Of a DNA stretch of 64,000 nt, positions 33,818 through 44,756 are shown in pieces. Numbering within the stretch: the first letter of the stretch is position 1; each line of letters opens with the position of its first letter. The notes under the pieces were generated by a model. That model was not told the DNA's origin. It saw nothing but the letters and a program-made list of their open reading frames with translations, and ran no database searches. A program made the position numbers and the translations under genes. Source of the DNA: Clarireedia homoeocarpa (Eukaryota; Ascomycota; Leotiomycetes; Helotiales; Rutstroemiaceae); assembly GCA_001465935.1 (NCBI GenBank), contig LNKV01000022.1, forward strand, positions 496,001 through 560,000, written 5' to 3'.

Positions 33818-34637
33818 TCATATCGACGTTGTGGTCAAAGCTGCTTCCCCTCTCTGACCTCTCCAAAAGTTCGAAGCACGAAGGATTTCTTCATCCACCA
33901 GAAACCACCACTTTCTGACAAATTCCGGATTGAATTCCCATGCCATTGGATCCCAAGGCATCGAGCCCCACACTTTGATCTCACCCATGGACATATCCTG
34001 CACGAATTCCAACTCATTGATTGCTGATTGCGAGTTTAGAATGCGATCTCGCATAGAAGGCCATGGCAGCATATCGACATAAGGCTTGTGTGGAACAACT
34101 TGCTGCTGTAAAGTTGGAACAAGGGATGGGGGTAGACTGGATTCCGCAGCGCAGATGTTGAAACCTGAGCTCTGCGTACAAGCGATCTTGAGCATTTCGG
34201 CTATACGTAAGAAGGCTGCCCAGGAAGTCATGGCATGCATGAACATGAAGTGGTTATCTAGAATAGGATCGAGCGATACCTGGCTGTGGTCCGCAGCTGT
34301 CTGGCTGCGGGAACATAGAGTGACCGCGCCTGTTGACTGTGATTGTAGCGATTCTGTAGGCTGCTCTCCGGATGCTGTGCCGATTTGGGTAGTTAAATCC
34401 GTGAAAGGCTCGATTAGAGATGGACTCGGCGTTAAGGTACCCTTCTTTTGTCCACTATTAAGCCTCGACCCTAAGTGTTGTGTCAGAATATTCAAACGCG
34501 CCTTCTGTAGTTAACCTTAACGTACTTCTTGCTCGTTGTGATAATCTGTTTTGGATCCGCTTTCGCTCATTCGGCTCCTTTATGCTTGTCCAATCATCCT
34601 TGGAGGATTTGAGATACGGTTTCCAGGTAGAGTTCAT
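33818..34637 (-). CDS. bZIP transcription factor with DUF3425 domain
   Basis: Two exons, 34637-34526 and 34470-33818, give about 254 residues. The splice (GTACGT to CTTAG) rebuilds the basic region NERKRIQNRLSQRARRSRL, a typical fungal Yap-like DNA-contact segment (about residues 23-41). A recognisable leucine zipper is short or absent. The C-terminal two-thirds match the DUF3425 pattern, with FMFMHAMTSWAAFLRIAEML, PWPSMRDRIL, then SMPWDPMAWEFNPEFVRKWW. DUF3425 bZIPs are often local regulators of stress or secondary-metabolism genes. The neighbouring SDR is a candidate target; this is inference. In-frame ATGs exist 7 and 15 codons further upstream (34658 and 34682), so the exact start is open. 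Confidence 0.85.
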
Positions 34638-35388
34638 TGCCGACTTACAGCCATCCATGACGATATACACACGAAGAGCCAACGGCTATGTTGCTTTGTC
34701 GTTTGTCCTCGGTGTCACAGTAATGGGTGTAATATGTTATCCCTTGAAACGAACCATACCGTATAAAGCCAAGCACAGACCAATTTTCTGACAATTCTGA
34801 CAATTCTGACATCCTCCTGTCACCCTGCATTTGCGCGTCGGAATAAGGTTATTGAAATTCACCTTGTGGCTTGAATTACGGGACACTGTGGCGCGACTCC
34901 TAGTCTTTAGAACTAGTGCGCTTCGCTCCACGTTACCAACATTCGATAGGTTATTACCGCTCTTCGCTATAACCTTACCACCGCCTACTATGTCTCAACC
35001 ATTTTAGCCGCATCGAACTCCAATCGATTGCTCAGAAGCCTAACCCCATCGGCTCTCACTTGTCCGAATGTAGACATCCAATGTGTATGACCATGATTCC
35101 AGACGTCTCGGTCGTTCAACAGCGGGAATTGAGTTTTAATTGAATAATGTTTATACCCGTTAGCTCGTGGCTGTCTAGCTCATCCAAAGGTCTGTCGCAT
35201 AACGATATCCTACATCGTCGTCTGGCTCTAGTGCTGTTAAGCTTGGATCGAGGGTTCCACTTTTCGACGGCGCATGATGAGAATATGCGTATCCCTTCCT
35301 ATCTCATCACTGCGTATGCTAGCGACTTGTCTCTTCAAAATTTTACTGAATCAGCATGGTTCGGATTCTGACGATTCGTGTTTTGTAT
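34638..35388. other. Intergenic, no gene seen
   Basis: Upstream region of the bZIP gene. A 9-bp unit, AATTCTGAC, is repeated about three times near 34790-34812. No coding sequence is supported. Confidence 0.4.
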
Positions 35389-35928
35389 TTAGTCATCCCA
35401 CATATGTCCATCGGGGATCCAAGTCCACAAAACGACAACTTTGACGCCTCTCTCTCCTATAACTGTCCTATCGATGTCTAAATATATCAACTTTCGGCCC
35501 ATTGCAGGATCTACTGCCATGCGTCTCTTAATTTCAACTCCATCTTTCCATCCGACACCCGGCTCATTGCCTAGACTATGACTGAATTCGTGGTTGCCAG
35601 CAACCCAGAACACAAATTGGATAATTGGCTTTTTGCACATTCGAATCAAAATCTACGATATTGCTCTCTGTGAGCAGCATGTAAACTGTCATTATCCCCA
35701 ACAAGTATAAGATATAGGGCTGTGGCAATAAATTTCCCAATCGTAGCCATCTTTGTCCAGTGCCAGATGTAGATCAGACACATAGTGGAAGCGAATCCCT
35801 TTGGCTGACCCGGTGGGAAACGTTCTCTCCCTTTTTTTTACAATCTGGGAATTTATCGGCGTCGTTGATTTAGATTTCGTAGTGTTTCTACGTCCGGCTT
35901 TGGTCTGTGTCTTGAGGACCGCCCACAT
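35389..35928 (-). pseudogene. Calcineurin-like metallophosphoesterase pseudogene
   Basis: The minus strand shows a recognisable but broken phosphoesterase. The N-terminal part carries the metal-binding VSDLHLALDKDGYDWE. One frame then stops, while a shifted frame continues with TALYLILVGDNDSL (the GD motif). A further shift near 35645 leads to IIQFVFWVAGNHEFSHSLGN, the GNHE motif, and ends at WTWIPDGHMWDD. The order SDLH, GD, GNHE is that of the family. At least two frame shifts and a truncated C-terminus, without the later metal-binding histidines, mean that it can hardly make an active enzyme. No introns explain the breaks. Confidence 0.75.
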
Positions 35929-37064
35929 CTCATCTTCATGGGGGGATGATGATCCCGACTGCGGTGATGATGGTGAAGATTATGATGAGATCAACAATGA
36001 TTTTAATGATGAATGAGCAAGATATATATGGTGAAGGGTATCTAGTCTTTGTTTGAACGCTGTCTCGCTTTCAATCATGGGGAATGCATGAGGTGCGAAC
36101 ATGGTTGATTTGGGTTGTTGTCGTCGAGGTGGTGGCCTCAGTGATATATATTTTTGAGATGATGAGGCTGTTTAAAAATCATCTTCATCTTTATCCTTGT
36201 CAGCGTCTCCTTTTCAAAGGAAATTGACTCAGCGGCAATTCTGATATATTGTTGGTCTCGTCGACCAAAGGGATCAGCGCCGTGAGTTGAGAATTTTGAA
36301 GTTCGTCTAAGTGGAACTACTTCGGAAACATTCTGATCTTCCTCGTCATACTTGTTGGTTTGATAGGGCTCTGGGTCCCATAGACGTATTTTCCGCTTGA
36401 TCTTCATACCTCTCTCTGGTGAGGGGAAATTCTAGCTTATTAGTCGTATGATACACACTCATGCAATATTTTCATGGCAGAGAGCAGAAGGAGTGCTAAA
36501 CTCTTGAAATTTTAGAGCAACTTTAATTATCATTGTACCTTTTTGAGTATATGTTTCCTCGGTTCTACGAGTAGTTGTTTCTTTGTTGTGACAAATGCGG
36601 CTCATGTCGCTCTGAAGAGCATCAGACTTGACCTTTTGTTATGAATATCACCATCTAGGATGGCTTTTGGTCAATGAAAGATATCATCTATTGTAGTACA
36701 ATTTTATTTCTACTATTAAGTAGCTTAAGCCTATACCTTCACCCTGCAACAATGCTTAAGCATGCTGCTGTACTCAACCGAGAATACTGGCAGGTGTTTG
36801 GACTCAAGCAAGTTGCTCGATTCTAATTACTTGCTAGTACGATTTCACTTCACATTTAAGCTCGTAATTTCACATTCGATTGCCTCTGAAATGGGACTTC
36901 TATTATCGTTGTTGGCATAATACTGAAAGTTTGTGGGATTACAACGAGGAGTTAATTTTCTATGAGAATTTGAAGCTATTCCTAGATTGAAAAACGATCA
37001 ACAAGTTGACAAATACACAATTCTTCTAATTGTAAACTATGTAATCTTCTAGAATCACTTATTT
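35929..37064. other. AT-rich intergenic decay zone
   Basis: AT-rich and without convincing genes. An 89-codon minus-strand frame at 36138-36407 starting MKIKRKIRLWDPEPY is the only open frame of note; it has no recognisable domain and I do not call it a gene. Confidence 0.4.
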
Positions 37065-37183
37065 TACCACAGCTTGAGGATATAAACCTCCTTCAAGCTG
37101 TCATGTAGTTAGTTCTTTAGATAGATAGATAGACAGATTCAGATCCAATGGAAGCACTTCAAATCGAGCTCTAAATTCTCACA
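37065..37183 (+). mobile_element. 3' fragment of an LTR, decayed
   Basis: This segment matches, in inverted orientation, the terminal part of the LTR at 47483-47854. The shared core GAGGATATAAACCTCC is perfect, and the similarity runs on through TCATGTAGTTAG, AGATAGAT and GCTCTAAAT to the ACA end at 37183. Several differences are C in the other copy and T here. Only the last about 120 bp of the LTR is recognisable. Confidence 0.7.
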
Positions 37184-38128
37184 ATTTCTGACGATGTTTG
37201 ATAACCTACTTAATTCGAACAGTACATTCGCACTACCCGTCATCTTTATATAACTATAGACTATAGTTGTGATGATTCTGACCAAATTATCACGATGCTA
37301 CATAAGAACATGATCTCCCCGGGGGTGAGTCAGACATCAGGCATGCATAAGTATGCATTAGCATACACGTGATTAAGCACATGATCTCTTCCTGTATATA
37401 AGCCTTCGGATCCTTATGATCCTCTTAGCTCTGTAGTTGTTAATTCTAAGGTCATTCAGTGTCTTTACTGGCAGTCTCGTCACAATAGTTAGTAAGCTTG
37501 CTCGTATTGAGCCTTTTTGAAGCTAACAGTAAGAAAGAAATAAGAGGGGTTTGGAGTTTCTGACTATTCGTCTTAAAGATTTGTCTAATTATTTACGGCG
37601 TGCAACTACTAATATAATATCAACTTTATATATAAAGTAGAACAATGAAGCGACACTCTATTTACAGTATAGAATTGCTCAGACTCTCCTATAAGATCAT
37701 ATATACTTTCATAGATCTTACAAAATGTATTTCAGACAATTTGCTGGGCGAGAAAATTGAATAACATGCCAATGTTTCGTTGGCAGTTTTCTTCGAAGTA
37801 TTCTCACGGGAATTTGCCGCACTAGATGATATTGAATGGAATCCAGCTACCCACAACAACTTTTCAAACCTCCAACCTAATTATTCTGTATTTATGAGGG
37901 TGAGTCCAAGTGTCCCGGGGGTCATACTTGCTCCGGGAGTTGAGTGAGGTCAACAGAGACATGTGTTGAGCTGTATCGGTCAATAATGCCCCACTCAGGC
38001 TTTATTTGTTGTACAAACTTTATCATGTACTGTACTGCTACAGTAAAATAATTTTCAACGAGAAATTTATCCTAAAGATAAAAAATGTCAAGTAGTGTGA
38101 TTGCACGAAATCAGCTATAGCCAGTGAT
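37184..38128. other. AT-rich intergenic, possible second LTR-like relic
   Basis: No gene is seen. The stretch 37310-37530 contains a promoter-like TGTATATAAGCC after a CACGTGATTAAGCAC motif and ends GAAGCTAACA, which resembles a retrotransposon LTR, but I could not find matching ends or a second copy. Confidence 0.35.
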
Positions 38129-39206
38129 ATGGACATTCTCAACGTTCCGGATGAAGTCTTGCAACTCATTACATCTCTACTGTCGAATAGAGATGTGGAG
38201 AACGTACGCCTCATGAACAGCAGCCTGGCATTGAACAGCAGTTTGCAAATCGAATACGTTTTTATTTCGCCAAGTTACCAGAATATTGAGGTGTTACGTG
38301 CTGTTGCCAAGAGTGATGAGTTTTGAAAGCAAGTAAAAGAAATAATTTGGGACGATGCTAGGTACCGGCAATATTTTGACAGTCAAGAAACGGGAAGTAA
38401 GGAATTGGGTGATGAGGAAGCTGAATATCATACCTTTGAGAGATTAAACAAGAGTAAATTCAAAGATGAGTGTCAGGAAATCTAAGCTTCTTACCGGACG
38501 GTCATGTGGCTCTTCTTATTCGCACAAGAAGTGGAACAGAAGTGAAATTCGACGAAGAGCATATAGGCCTGGATGAAAATTCTGCATTCTACAGCCAATT
38601 ACATAAAAAGCAGGAAGAAATTATCAAAGCTAGGTTAGATGTCGAAGCTTTCAGGGAGGGGTTGCCAGCTTTCTCATCTCTGGAGAGAATTACGGTTACC
38701 AGTGAGGTACATCGACGGTCTATCTATGCTCCGCGGTATCCTACATTGTTCTAGACGTGCTTGCTAATCATGATGGACGTATCTCAGAACTCATCATTGA
38801 TGTCAATCACGAGCAGACCGGGATTGCGTACCAGTTCTTTGAAACCAAATCGAGAGATTTTACCAACTTCGAGACTATATGTAGACGTGAATTGTAACGC
38901 CTAGATTTCGCTATCAATGTAGCACAGTATCAACGTGCTCCGGGACTAACAGCTCTAGCAACTGGACTTCTAAGAAAGGCTTTATCGAAAGCTGCTCCGT
39001 TGGAACGCTTTTCTATACATTAAAGTGCTATCCCAGAGAGGCTTAAACGTAACATACCCTTCGATGACCTCGTCGATGTTCTTAGAGTTGTCATAATCGA
39101 AGACTGGCCAAACTTACAGCACCTTACACTATCGTCTTTTCTATTCAAATTAGATAAGTTCTTGATATTTCATAAGAAGCTACCCTCAACCGTCAAATCT
39201 AGTTAA
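38129..39206 (+). pseudogene. F-box protein pseudogene with RIP-like stops
   Basis: The start reads as a normal F-box: MDILNVPDEVLQLITSLL, then RDVENVRLMNSSLA. The frame stops at TGA (38324-38326), but the same frame goes on coding with KQVKEIIWDDARY. Around 38470 the frame shifts to NLSFLPDGHVALLIR and ends near 38754. A further segment (RLDFAINVAQYQ, PIPFDDLVDVLRVV-like, LQHLTLSSFLFKLDKF) is cut by TAA at 38895 and TAA at 39021. The stops fit TGG to TGA and CAA to TAA changes, that is CpA to TpA on one strand or the other, as in repeat-induced point mutation. F-box proteins recruit substrates to SCF ubiquitin ligases; this copy is inactive. Confidence 0.8.
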
Positions 39207-40197
39207 TCGACCTAGCGAAACACGGGCTGAGTTTCTCCATGGGATAAAAGATGATTTACGATGAAAAAGCCATGAACCTGGAGTTGCCATTGCCAACCTT
39301 AAACAATTCAATCGAAAACTATGGATAAAGGAAGAAGTTGCTACATTCCTAGCTGCAGGTGATAATCCATTTGTCTCGAACACGATTATGGTGAGCCCTA
39401 CGACTACATTCAGGAAACCACAGTCAGCAATCCGTTGATGAACGTGTGACTAAGATATATATGATTGGTTTAAAATTTACGTCCTTATACCTTAAGATTG
39501 TAATGATGACCTGCGCGTTAAAACATGCGGAAATCATGTTTTTACTGGGAGCATGCATGTCGTCTCACAAATATGGACTGCAGAAATATGGTAGCAGTAG
39601 CCTCGTATGTGTATGTGTTATTGCCCTCAAAATCCCAACGACAAGATGTTTGCGTCCTCCTTCATTGCATTACGTTGCAATTGAGTAAGTGAGACGCTGG
39701 TATTCCATGTGCTATCCATGTACGTAAGCCAAGCCACACCAGCACGTTGAGTGAAAATGGATACGCTACGCCAATTAATCGCCGCATATCAAATATTGAA
39801 GAGATGCGCTTGCTTTCCTGCATGTGTAGTGTGGCACAGCAGAATTCTTTCACGATCTATTGAATGTCTGCGTTGACATCGGATATCGAATTGAGCGAAA
39901 TTAATTCTTTCCAGGTTAATGTCTCTCACTCACTCGTATACTCGTGCTGAGGAGAGAAATGAATCAAATGATCGGTAATTATGTATGTAAACATTCCGAT
40001 GCCAAGTCGTTGGCCCAGAATTGGTCACCACATCGCCCTCATCTCCTACTTGCAAAAACCTTCCGGCCTAACTTACTGTAGGTGCTTTGTACATTGCATC
40101 ATCTAAATCTCATCGTTTCTAGCAAAACGATATCCACAACATCAGATGGACTATTGAAATCACCTGATACGCTAGTAAGACATAAGGCTTCTCGAGT
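39207..40197. other. Intergenic decay zone, no gene seen
   Basis: About 1 kb after the F-box pseudogene. It may contain further decayed remains of that gene at its left end (about 39207-39400), but no frame is convincing. Confidence 0.35.
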
Positions 40198-41261
40198 ATG
40201 CAGGATTCAGAGCTGGAGTCACTCGACTGCTCACAGACCATGCCGAGCCACGGCTCGTCATCCGAACTGCAATACGAACAGGTGGCTTACCGACTTCGAT
40301 CCTTCGTGCATGAAACCATCATGCACTCTTTCCGATTCGTGAAAACAACGTTTGAAGAATCATCTCATTCTCAAGACGATGATCGGTCAAGCCACGGAAT
40401 CGAGCCGGGCTGGGTTGTCAGCACTTGGGGTAGGATTTGGGACGAGTTTTGGGGAAGCCTCGCCTTATCCACCCTTTCCTCGGAAGCGTTCCATGTAAAC
40501 ACTCCCCAGATATTGCGGATTCAGTCACCTGGCCCTGCATGATTTCGAGTGCCCATCGCGTTTTCAGCTGCGAATGCTGCGCAGCCAAGAATGAACATGT
40601 TGTGAGAAACAAGGGACGAATGAGAAAACGGCTCGTCTACCACATTTTGACCTTGTTCCTGACATCAGCTCTTGCCAAGAGCCGTATTTCTGGTCTAGCC
40701 AGTCTCTTGGGTCGCTCGGCCACCAATCGCACAAAGGTACAGAATACGGTCGAAAAAAGGGATGCCTGACGGTTAGTCGAGTAAGCTAAAGCATTGCAGC
40801 CACATGGCGCTGAGTTCAGCGATTCATGAACACAAAAAGCGCTTCCTGCAGGTTCCCGGGCGTGGAAGTGAACGCAGTTATTGGCCCAAGATAGATCCGA
40901 GTTGCTGGAGGTGAAGTTTCGCACCAAGGTTCACCTACATGAACGAAAGATTTTTTTACGTGAGCTTTGTTCATCTCATGTCGAGAAATCGTTCATGCCT
41001 TTCCGCCTCAAGGTGATGACTATCATTACTAGAGAGCAAGAATACGAGTCTGACTTCATGACAAGGTGCATGAAAGAGGCACAGAGAAGTGTAGGCCTTG
41101 AAGAGTTTACGTTTCTAAACATGGGGTTCATGGCTTTTTCGATATCATGTGTAACAATAATGATATCTCCACAATGTCATGCTTACTTCCTCCGAGGATA
41201 TAAGAGTGAGCTGTATTCCATCGTTGCCGGCGTCTTCTTGATTTTGATCACAGATCATTGA
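40198..41261 (+). CDS. Hypothetical protein with hydrophobic C-terminus (tentative)
   Basis: Three blocks splice in phase 0 throughout: 40198-40494 (donor GTAAAC), 40590-40736 (donor GTACAG) and 40878-41261. The product would have 275 residues. The first part is Ser/Asp-rich (MQDSELESLDCSQTM). The middle carries a basic stretch then LVYHILTLFLTSALA. The end has two hydrophobic segments (MGFMAFSISCVTIMI and YSIVAGVFLILIT) that may cross a membrane. I do not recognise the family. All block lengths are multiples of three and splice sites are acceptable, which favours a gene, but the model rests on that alone. It lies 82 bp before the tyrosinase start, so it could also be chance frames in decayed DNA. 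Confidence 0.35.
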
Positions 41262-41343
41262 ACTCTCGTTCATCTTCACTACCTCATCCATTACCTAGAG
41301 TTCTGCCGTATATCAACAGGTATCTATACACTCGTTTATAGAT

Positions 41344-43727
41344 ATGACTTCACGAGTTCTCAAGAGCCTTCTGGCTCTGTATCTGGCTGGCTCTGCCATA
41401 GGCTCGCCATTTGATACTAGAGCAAGCACATACGCCATCACAGGTGTCAAGGACAGCAGCGGTGTACAACCTCGTCTTGAGATTCGTCAGCTTGCTGCCG
41501 ACTCCATCCAGTTCAATCTGTTTCTGTTAGCTATGATTGACTACCAAGCAATTGATCAAAGCAAGATCAACTCTTTCTATCAAATCGCAGGTACGTGAGG
41601 ACTACCCCTCCTGCTTGATGTGCAAGTTCATGGACCACTGTCAATACCAACTTCTGCACGTCTATGGTGACACTCACCACGAAGACTTACTGTTCACTCC
41701 CTTTCCCACTCATCTCTCTCCAGTCCATGATTTCCTTGCTACTAGTATCAGCAGTCTACATCATATTAACAAGCATTAGGTATTCATGGGTACCCTCTCA
41801 TTCCATGGGACGGCGTTCAAGGCTCTGGCTCCAACGGTTACTGCACTCATGGGTCCAATCTCTTCGGTCCATGGCACAGACCATATCTCGCAGTATTCGA
41901 GCAAGAGATCCACAAAGCGGGAGTTGCAATCGCGGCACAGTTCCCCAACAACAGCCTTGGACAACAATATCGCGATGCATCGCTGAAACTCAGACTACCG
42001 TATTGGGATTGGGCCGCGAATCCCACAAGCGGAGGCGTCCTACCTAATGTTTTGAGCAATCCGACTGCTTCTGTCACATATCCGAACGGAACTCAGGCAA
42101 CTGTCCCTAATCCATTGTACTCGTACAAGTTCCATCCATTGGTCCCCAGTGATTTCCAGGTAGGTCGTTTCTTCAGCACGAGCTATAATTTGAAGTCTGA
42201 CTTCAGCATAGAACAGCGCCCCTTTCAGCAACTGGAAAAACACGCTACGCTGGCCCACGTCAAATGCTGCTACTGCCACCAGTCAGAACGACCAAGCAGA
42301 ATTGCAGTTGGAAGCCAATCAACCCAATTTCAGAAATCAACTCATGACTCTATTCTCAAACTACCAGGTTAGTGTTACGTTTTCTGATCCTTGTTTGTGT
42401 CCCTGTAGACTAATCAGATCACTTAGCGATATAATACGTTCAGTAACGAGGGCTCTGGCTCGGCTGGCTTTGGAAATCTTGGTAAGTTGAGTTGAAATGA
42501 TTTACGTGTTAGCGAAAACGACGCTGATATAGGTAGAATCAATTCACGATACCGTGCATGTTGTTACTGGAGGTCTCGACATCCCTGGTCACATGTAAGC
42601 AATTTCATCATCTCAAACCCCAAACGCTTTGCTGTACGGACCAGTACATGGAGCAACAATCTATCGCTAGCCTAAACCTCACTTTACGAATAATGAAAAA
42701 CTCGTAAAAATTGAGGATTGGTGTTGGGATATGGATCACCAAGTCCCATAACTGACAGCATCTGAGCGTCCTTTTACTGACTTCAAATTCAGGACCGTCG
42801 TCCCGGTCTCCTCTTTCGACCCCATCTTCTGGTTCCACCACGCAAATGTCGATAGAGTGTTAGCACTCTGGCAAGCTATCTACCCAGACACCTACGTCGA
42901 CCCGACATCTCAACGATCAGGGACATTCACCATTAAAGCCGGCTCCATACAAGATCAATCTTCACGTAAAGCCTTCCTCACCTTTCTCTTCCATATCACA
43001 TTGACTGACATCATACTAGCATTAACCCCCTTCCATAAAGACACAAACGGAAATTTCTTCTCCTCCTCCGACGTTCGCAAAACTGATTCCCTGGGTTACA
43101 GCTACCCAGAGATTATCAACAAGCCTTCCAATGATACTCTCAAAGCCGCCATCGCAGCACTGTACGGTGGCCCTTCTTCGTTCAATCTTAAGAAACGTCA
43201 AGCTTCCAATGATACATTGGCGCGTGATTACCTCGTCAAGATTGAGCTACCGTGGACGGCTATCAACGGAACTTACTCCGTCGGTGTATTCCTCGGAAAG
43301 ACAGATTCCGCACCAGCAGACTGGGCCAAGGACCCCAAGTACGTTGGCATGCACGCTACATTGGGCAACAGATTTGATACAACAGTCGGTACGTCTTCAA
43401 TTATTTCCCTGTTCCACATCACTCAACTGACCAAATCACACAGATATCGTGGCAACAAGCAACGTCCATCTTACCGATGCTCTTCTCAAGAAACATTCGG
43501 AAGGCGCACTTGCCAACCTCGAAGAAGACACAATTGTTTCATACTTAACAGAGAACCTCGAGTGGAGAGTTCAGAAGGAGGGTAGTGAGATTCCGATTGC
43601 TTCCTTGGATGGGGTTAAGGCGACGGCTGAGTCGATCGAGAATGCTGCTCCTTCGGCTCCGGGTACATTTGCAAATTTCAGATGGGTTGGAGAATTTAAG
43701 GAGTATCCGGGCGTTTTCGGCAACTAA
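41344..43727 (+). CDS. Secreted tyrosinase (type-3 copper polyphenol oxidase)
   Basis: Oxidises monophenols and diphenols to quinones, as in melanin formation or phenolic detoxification. Eight exons fit in frame: 41344-41590, 41780-42159, 42212-42367, 42427-42481, 42537-42594, 42793-42965, 43020-43388 and 43444-43727, giving 573 residues. A signal peptide covers about residues 1-21. CuA ligands are His85 (IHG), His106 in YCTHGS (Cys104 for the thioether bridge) and His115 in GPWHRPYL. CuB ligands are His283 and His287 in IHDTVHVVTGG and a histidine of FWFHHANVDR (314/315). The conserved GYSYPEI motif marks the end of the catalytic core; the C-terminal domain that shields the active site follows, with a KKR site suited to protease cutting. 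Many ascomycete tyrosinases lack a signal peptide; this one has it. Confidence 0.95.
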
Positions 43728-44023
43728 GGGGTGGTTGATGCGTATGATATAGGTAGAGACTGTAACACTTTGTTCGCGGTATATGTTTGCTTTCCGAGTG
43801 TTGCTACTCAGGTCTGAGCCTTGGAGAAATAGATGAATGAACTGTTAGGAGACAAATGGTGGGGTGGATGGACATAAAATGGGTTAACTTCTTGTATGAT
43901 CTTATCCGCTTCCAAAAACACTTTTCGTATCATTATACAAGCAGATTCTTGGCGCTCTATTAGTTGGCAACCAAAATTGCATTCAGCATCACCAAAAGGA
44001 GGTCAAAAAAAGCAAAATGAAAC
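43728..44023. other. Tyrosinase 3' region and tRNA downstream region
   Basis: Holds the 3' untranslated region of the tyrosinase gene and, on the other strand, the terminator of the tRNA gene. Nothing else is seen. Confidence 0.5.
44005..44017 (-). terminator. Pol III terminator of tRNA-Pro
   Basis: On the minus strand a TTTT run followed three bases later by a run of seven T lies within 20 nt of the tRNA 3' end, as required for RNA polymerase III termination. Confidence 0.85.
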
Positions 44024-44120
44024 GGGCGCATCCCGGGATCGAACCGGGGACCACTTACAGTTAGACGTCTTGGATAACCAAGGTCCCTAAGCAAGTATTA
44101 TACCACTAAACCAATGCACC
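44024..44120 (-). tRNA. tRNA-Pro (anticodon AGG) with 25-nt intron
   Basis: The minus strand folds as a full cloverleaf. The acceptor arm pairs GGTGCAT with ATGCGCC and the discriminator is C, as usual for eukaryotic tRNA-Pro. The D arm reads GTTT-AGTGGTATA-ATAC, with one T-T mismatch. The anticodon stem pairs CTTGC with GTAAG around the loop TTAGGGT, which gives anticodon AGG. The intron (44060-44084) sits at the canonical position, one base 3' of the anticodon, and contains a small CTTGG/CCAAG hairpin. The T arm is CCCGG-TTCGATC-CCGGG. The internal A and B boxes needed by TFIIIC are intact, so the gene looks functional. Confidence 0.95.
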
Positions 44121-44756
44121 ATGAGATGATTATTGTGCTGAGGCTTCTTATGTTAATATATATTTCGTAAGAAGATACCCCGCCGTTGACTCATTCCTTT
44201 GTGGAATGTTTTTTTGAAGAATTGTTGTGGAGCTCGGCTCGGCTAGAAACCCCGTAAAGGGCTAAAATTTATCATCTCAGCGCTACTGTAGAAATTCGCC
44301 CTGTGCATCTCGTGCAGCACGCTAGCGGCCGCTCTCATTGTCCCAGTCGCGGACTCAGTTCAACCTGTTCAACTGGATGTTTATAATTCTCGAAATGCGC
44401 ATCCTCTATTACTACTTTCCCACCAACACTACCTGCCGGTTCCAATATGTAATTTTTCAACATTCGAGCTACATCGAAGCTGGTACAAGACTACAAATTT
44501 GAAAGTAGTTAATACTGCCAGGTAATCGTCGCCACGTAAAAACAGCATTTCACTGTGACACAGAGCCAGACATATCGGTCATTTCTACGAGGACTTGATT
44601 ATCTTCGGGACCTTGATAAACCAGTCCATCGGCTCCCCCGTCTAGCATATAACCTTTCAAATACCAAGGCTGTTATCAAAGTCTTGTGATACTTCAGAGC
44701 CTTGTTATCCTGCTCAATATCAATCTCCAAAACCCTTCACCGACCGATGTGCAAAT
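44121..44756. other. Intergenic between tRNA-Pro and HET gene
   Basis: Holds the upstream regions of both the tRNA (-) and the HET-domain gene (+). No gene is seen. Confidence 0.45.

Noticed and set aside
36138..36407. 89-codon minus-strand frame starting MKIKRKIRLWDPEPY, considered as the first exon of the phosphoesterase pseudogene
   Set aside because: No splice path to the SDLH segment and no known N-terminal domain.
39446..39688. 80-codon plus-strand frame with hydrophobic stretches
   Set aside because: Lies in decayed AT-rich DNA after the F-box pseudogene and matches nothing I know.
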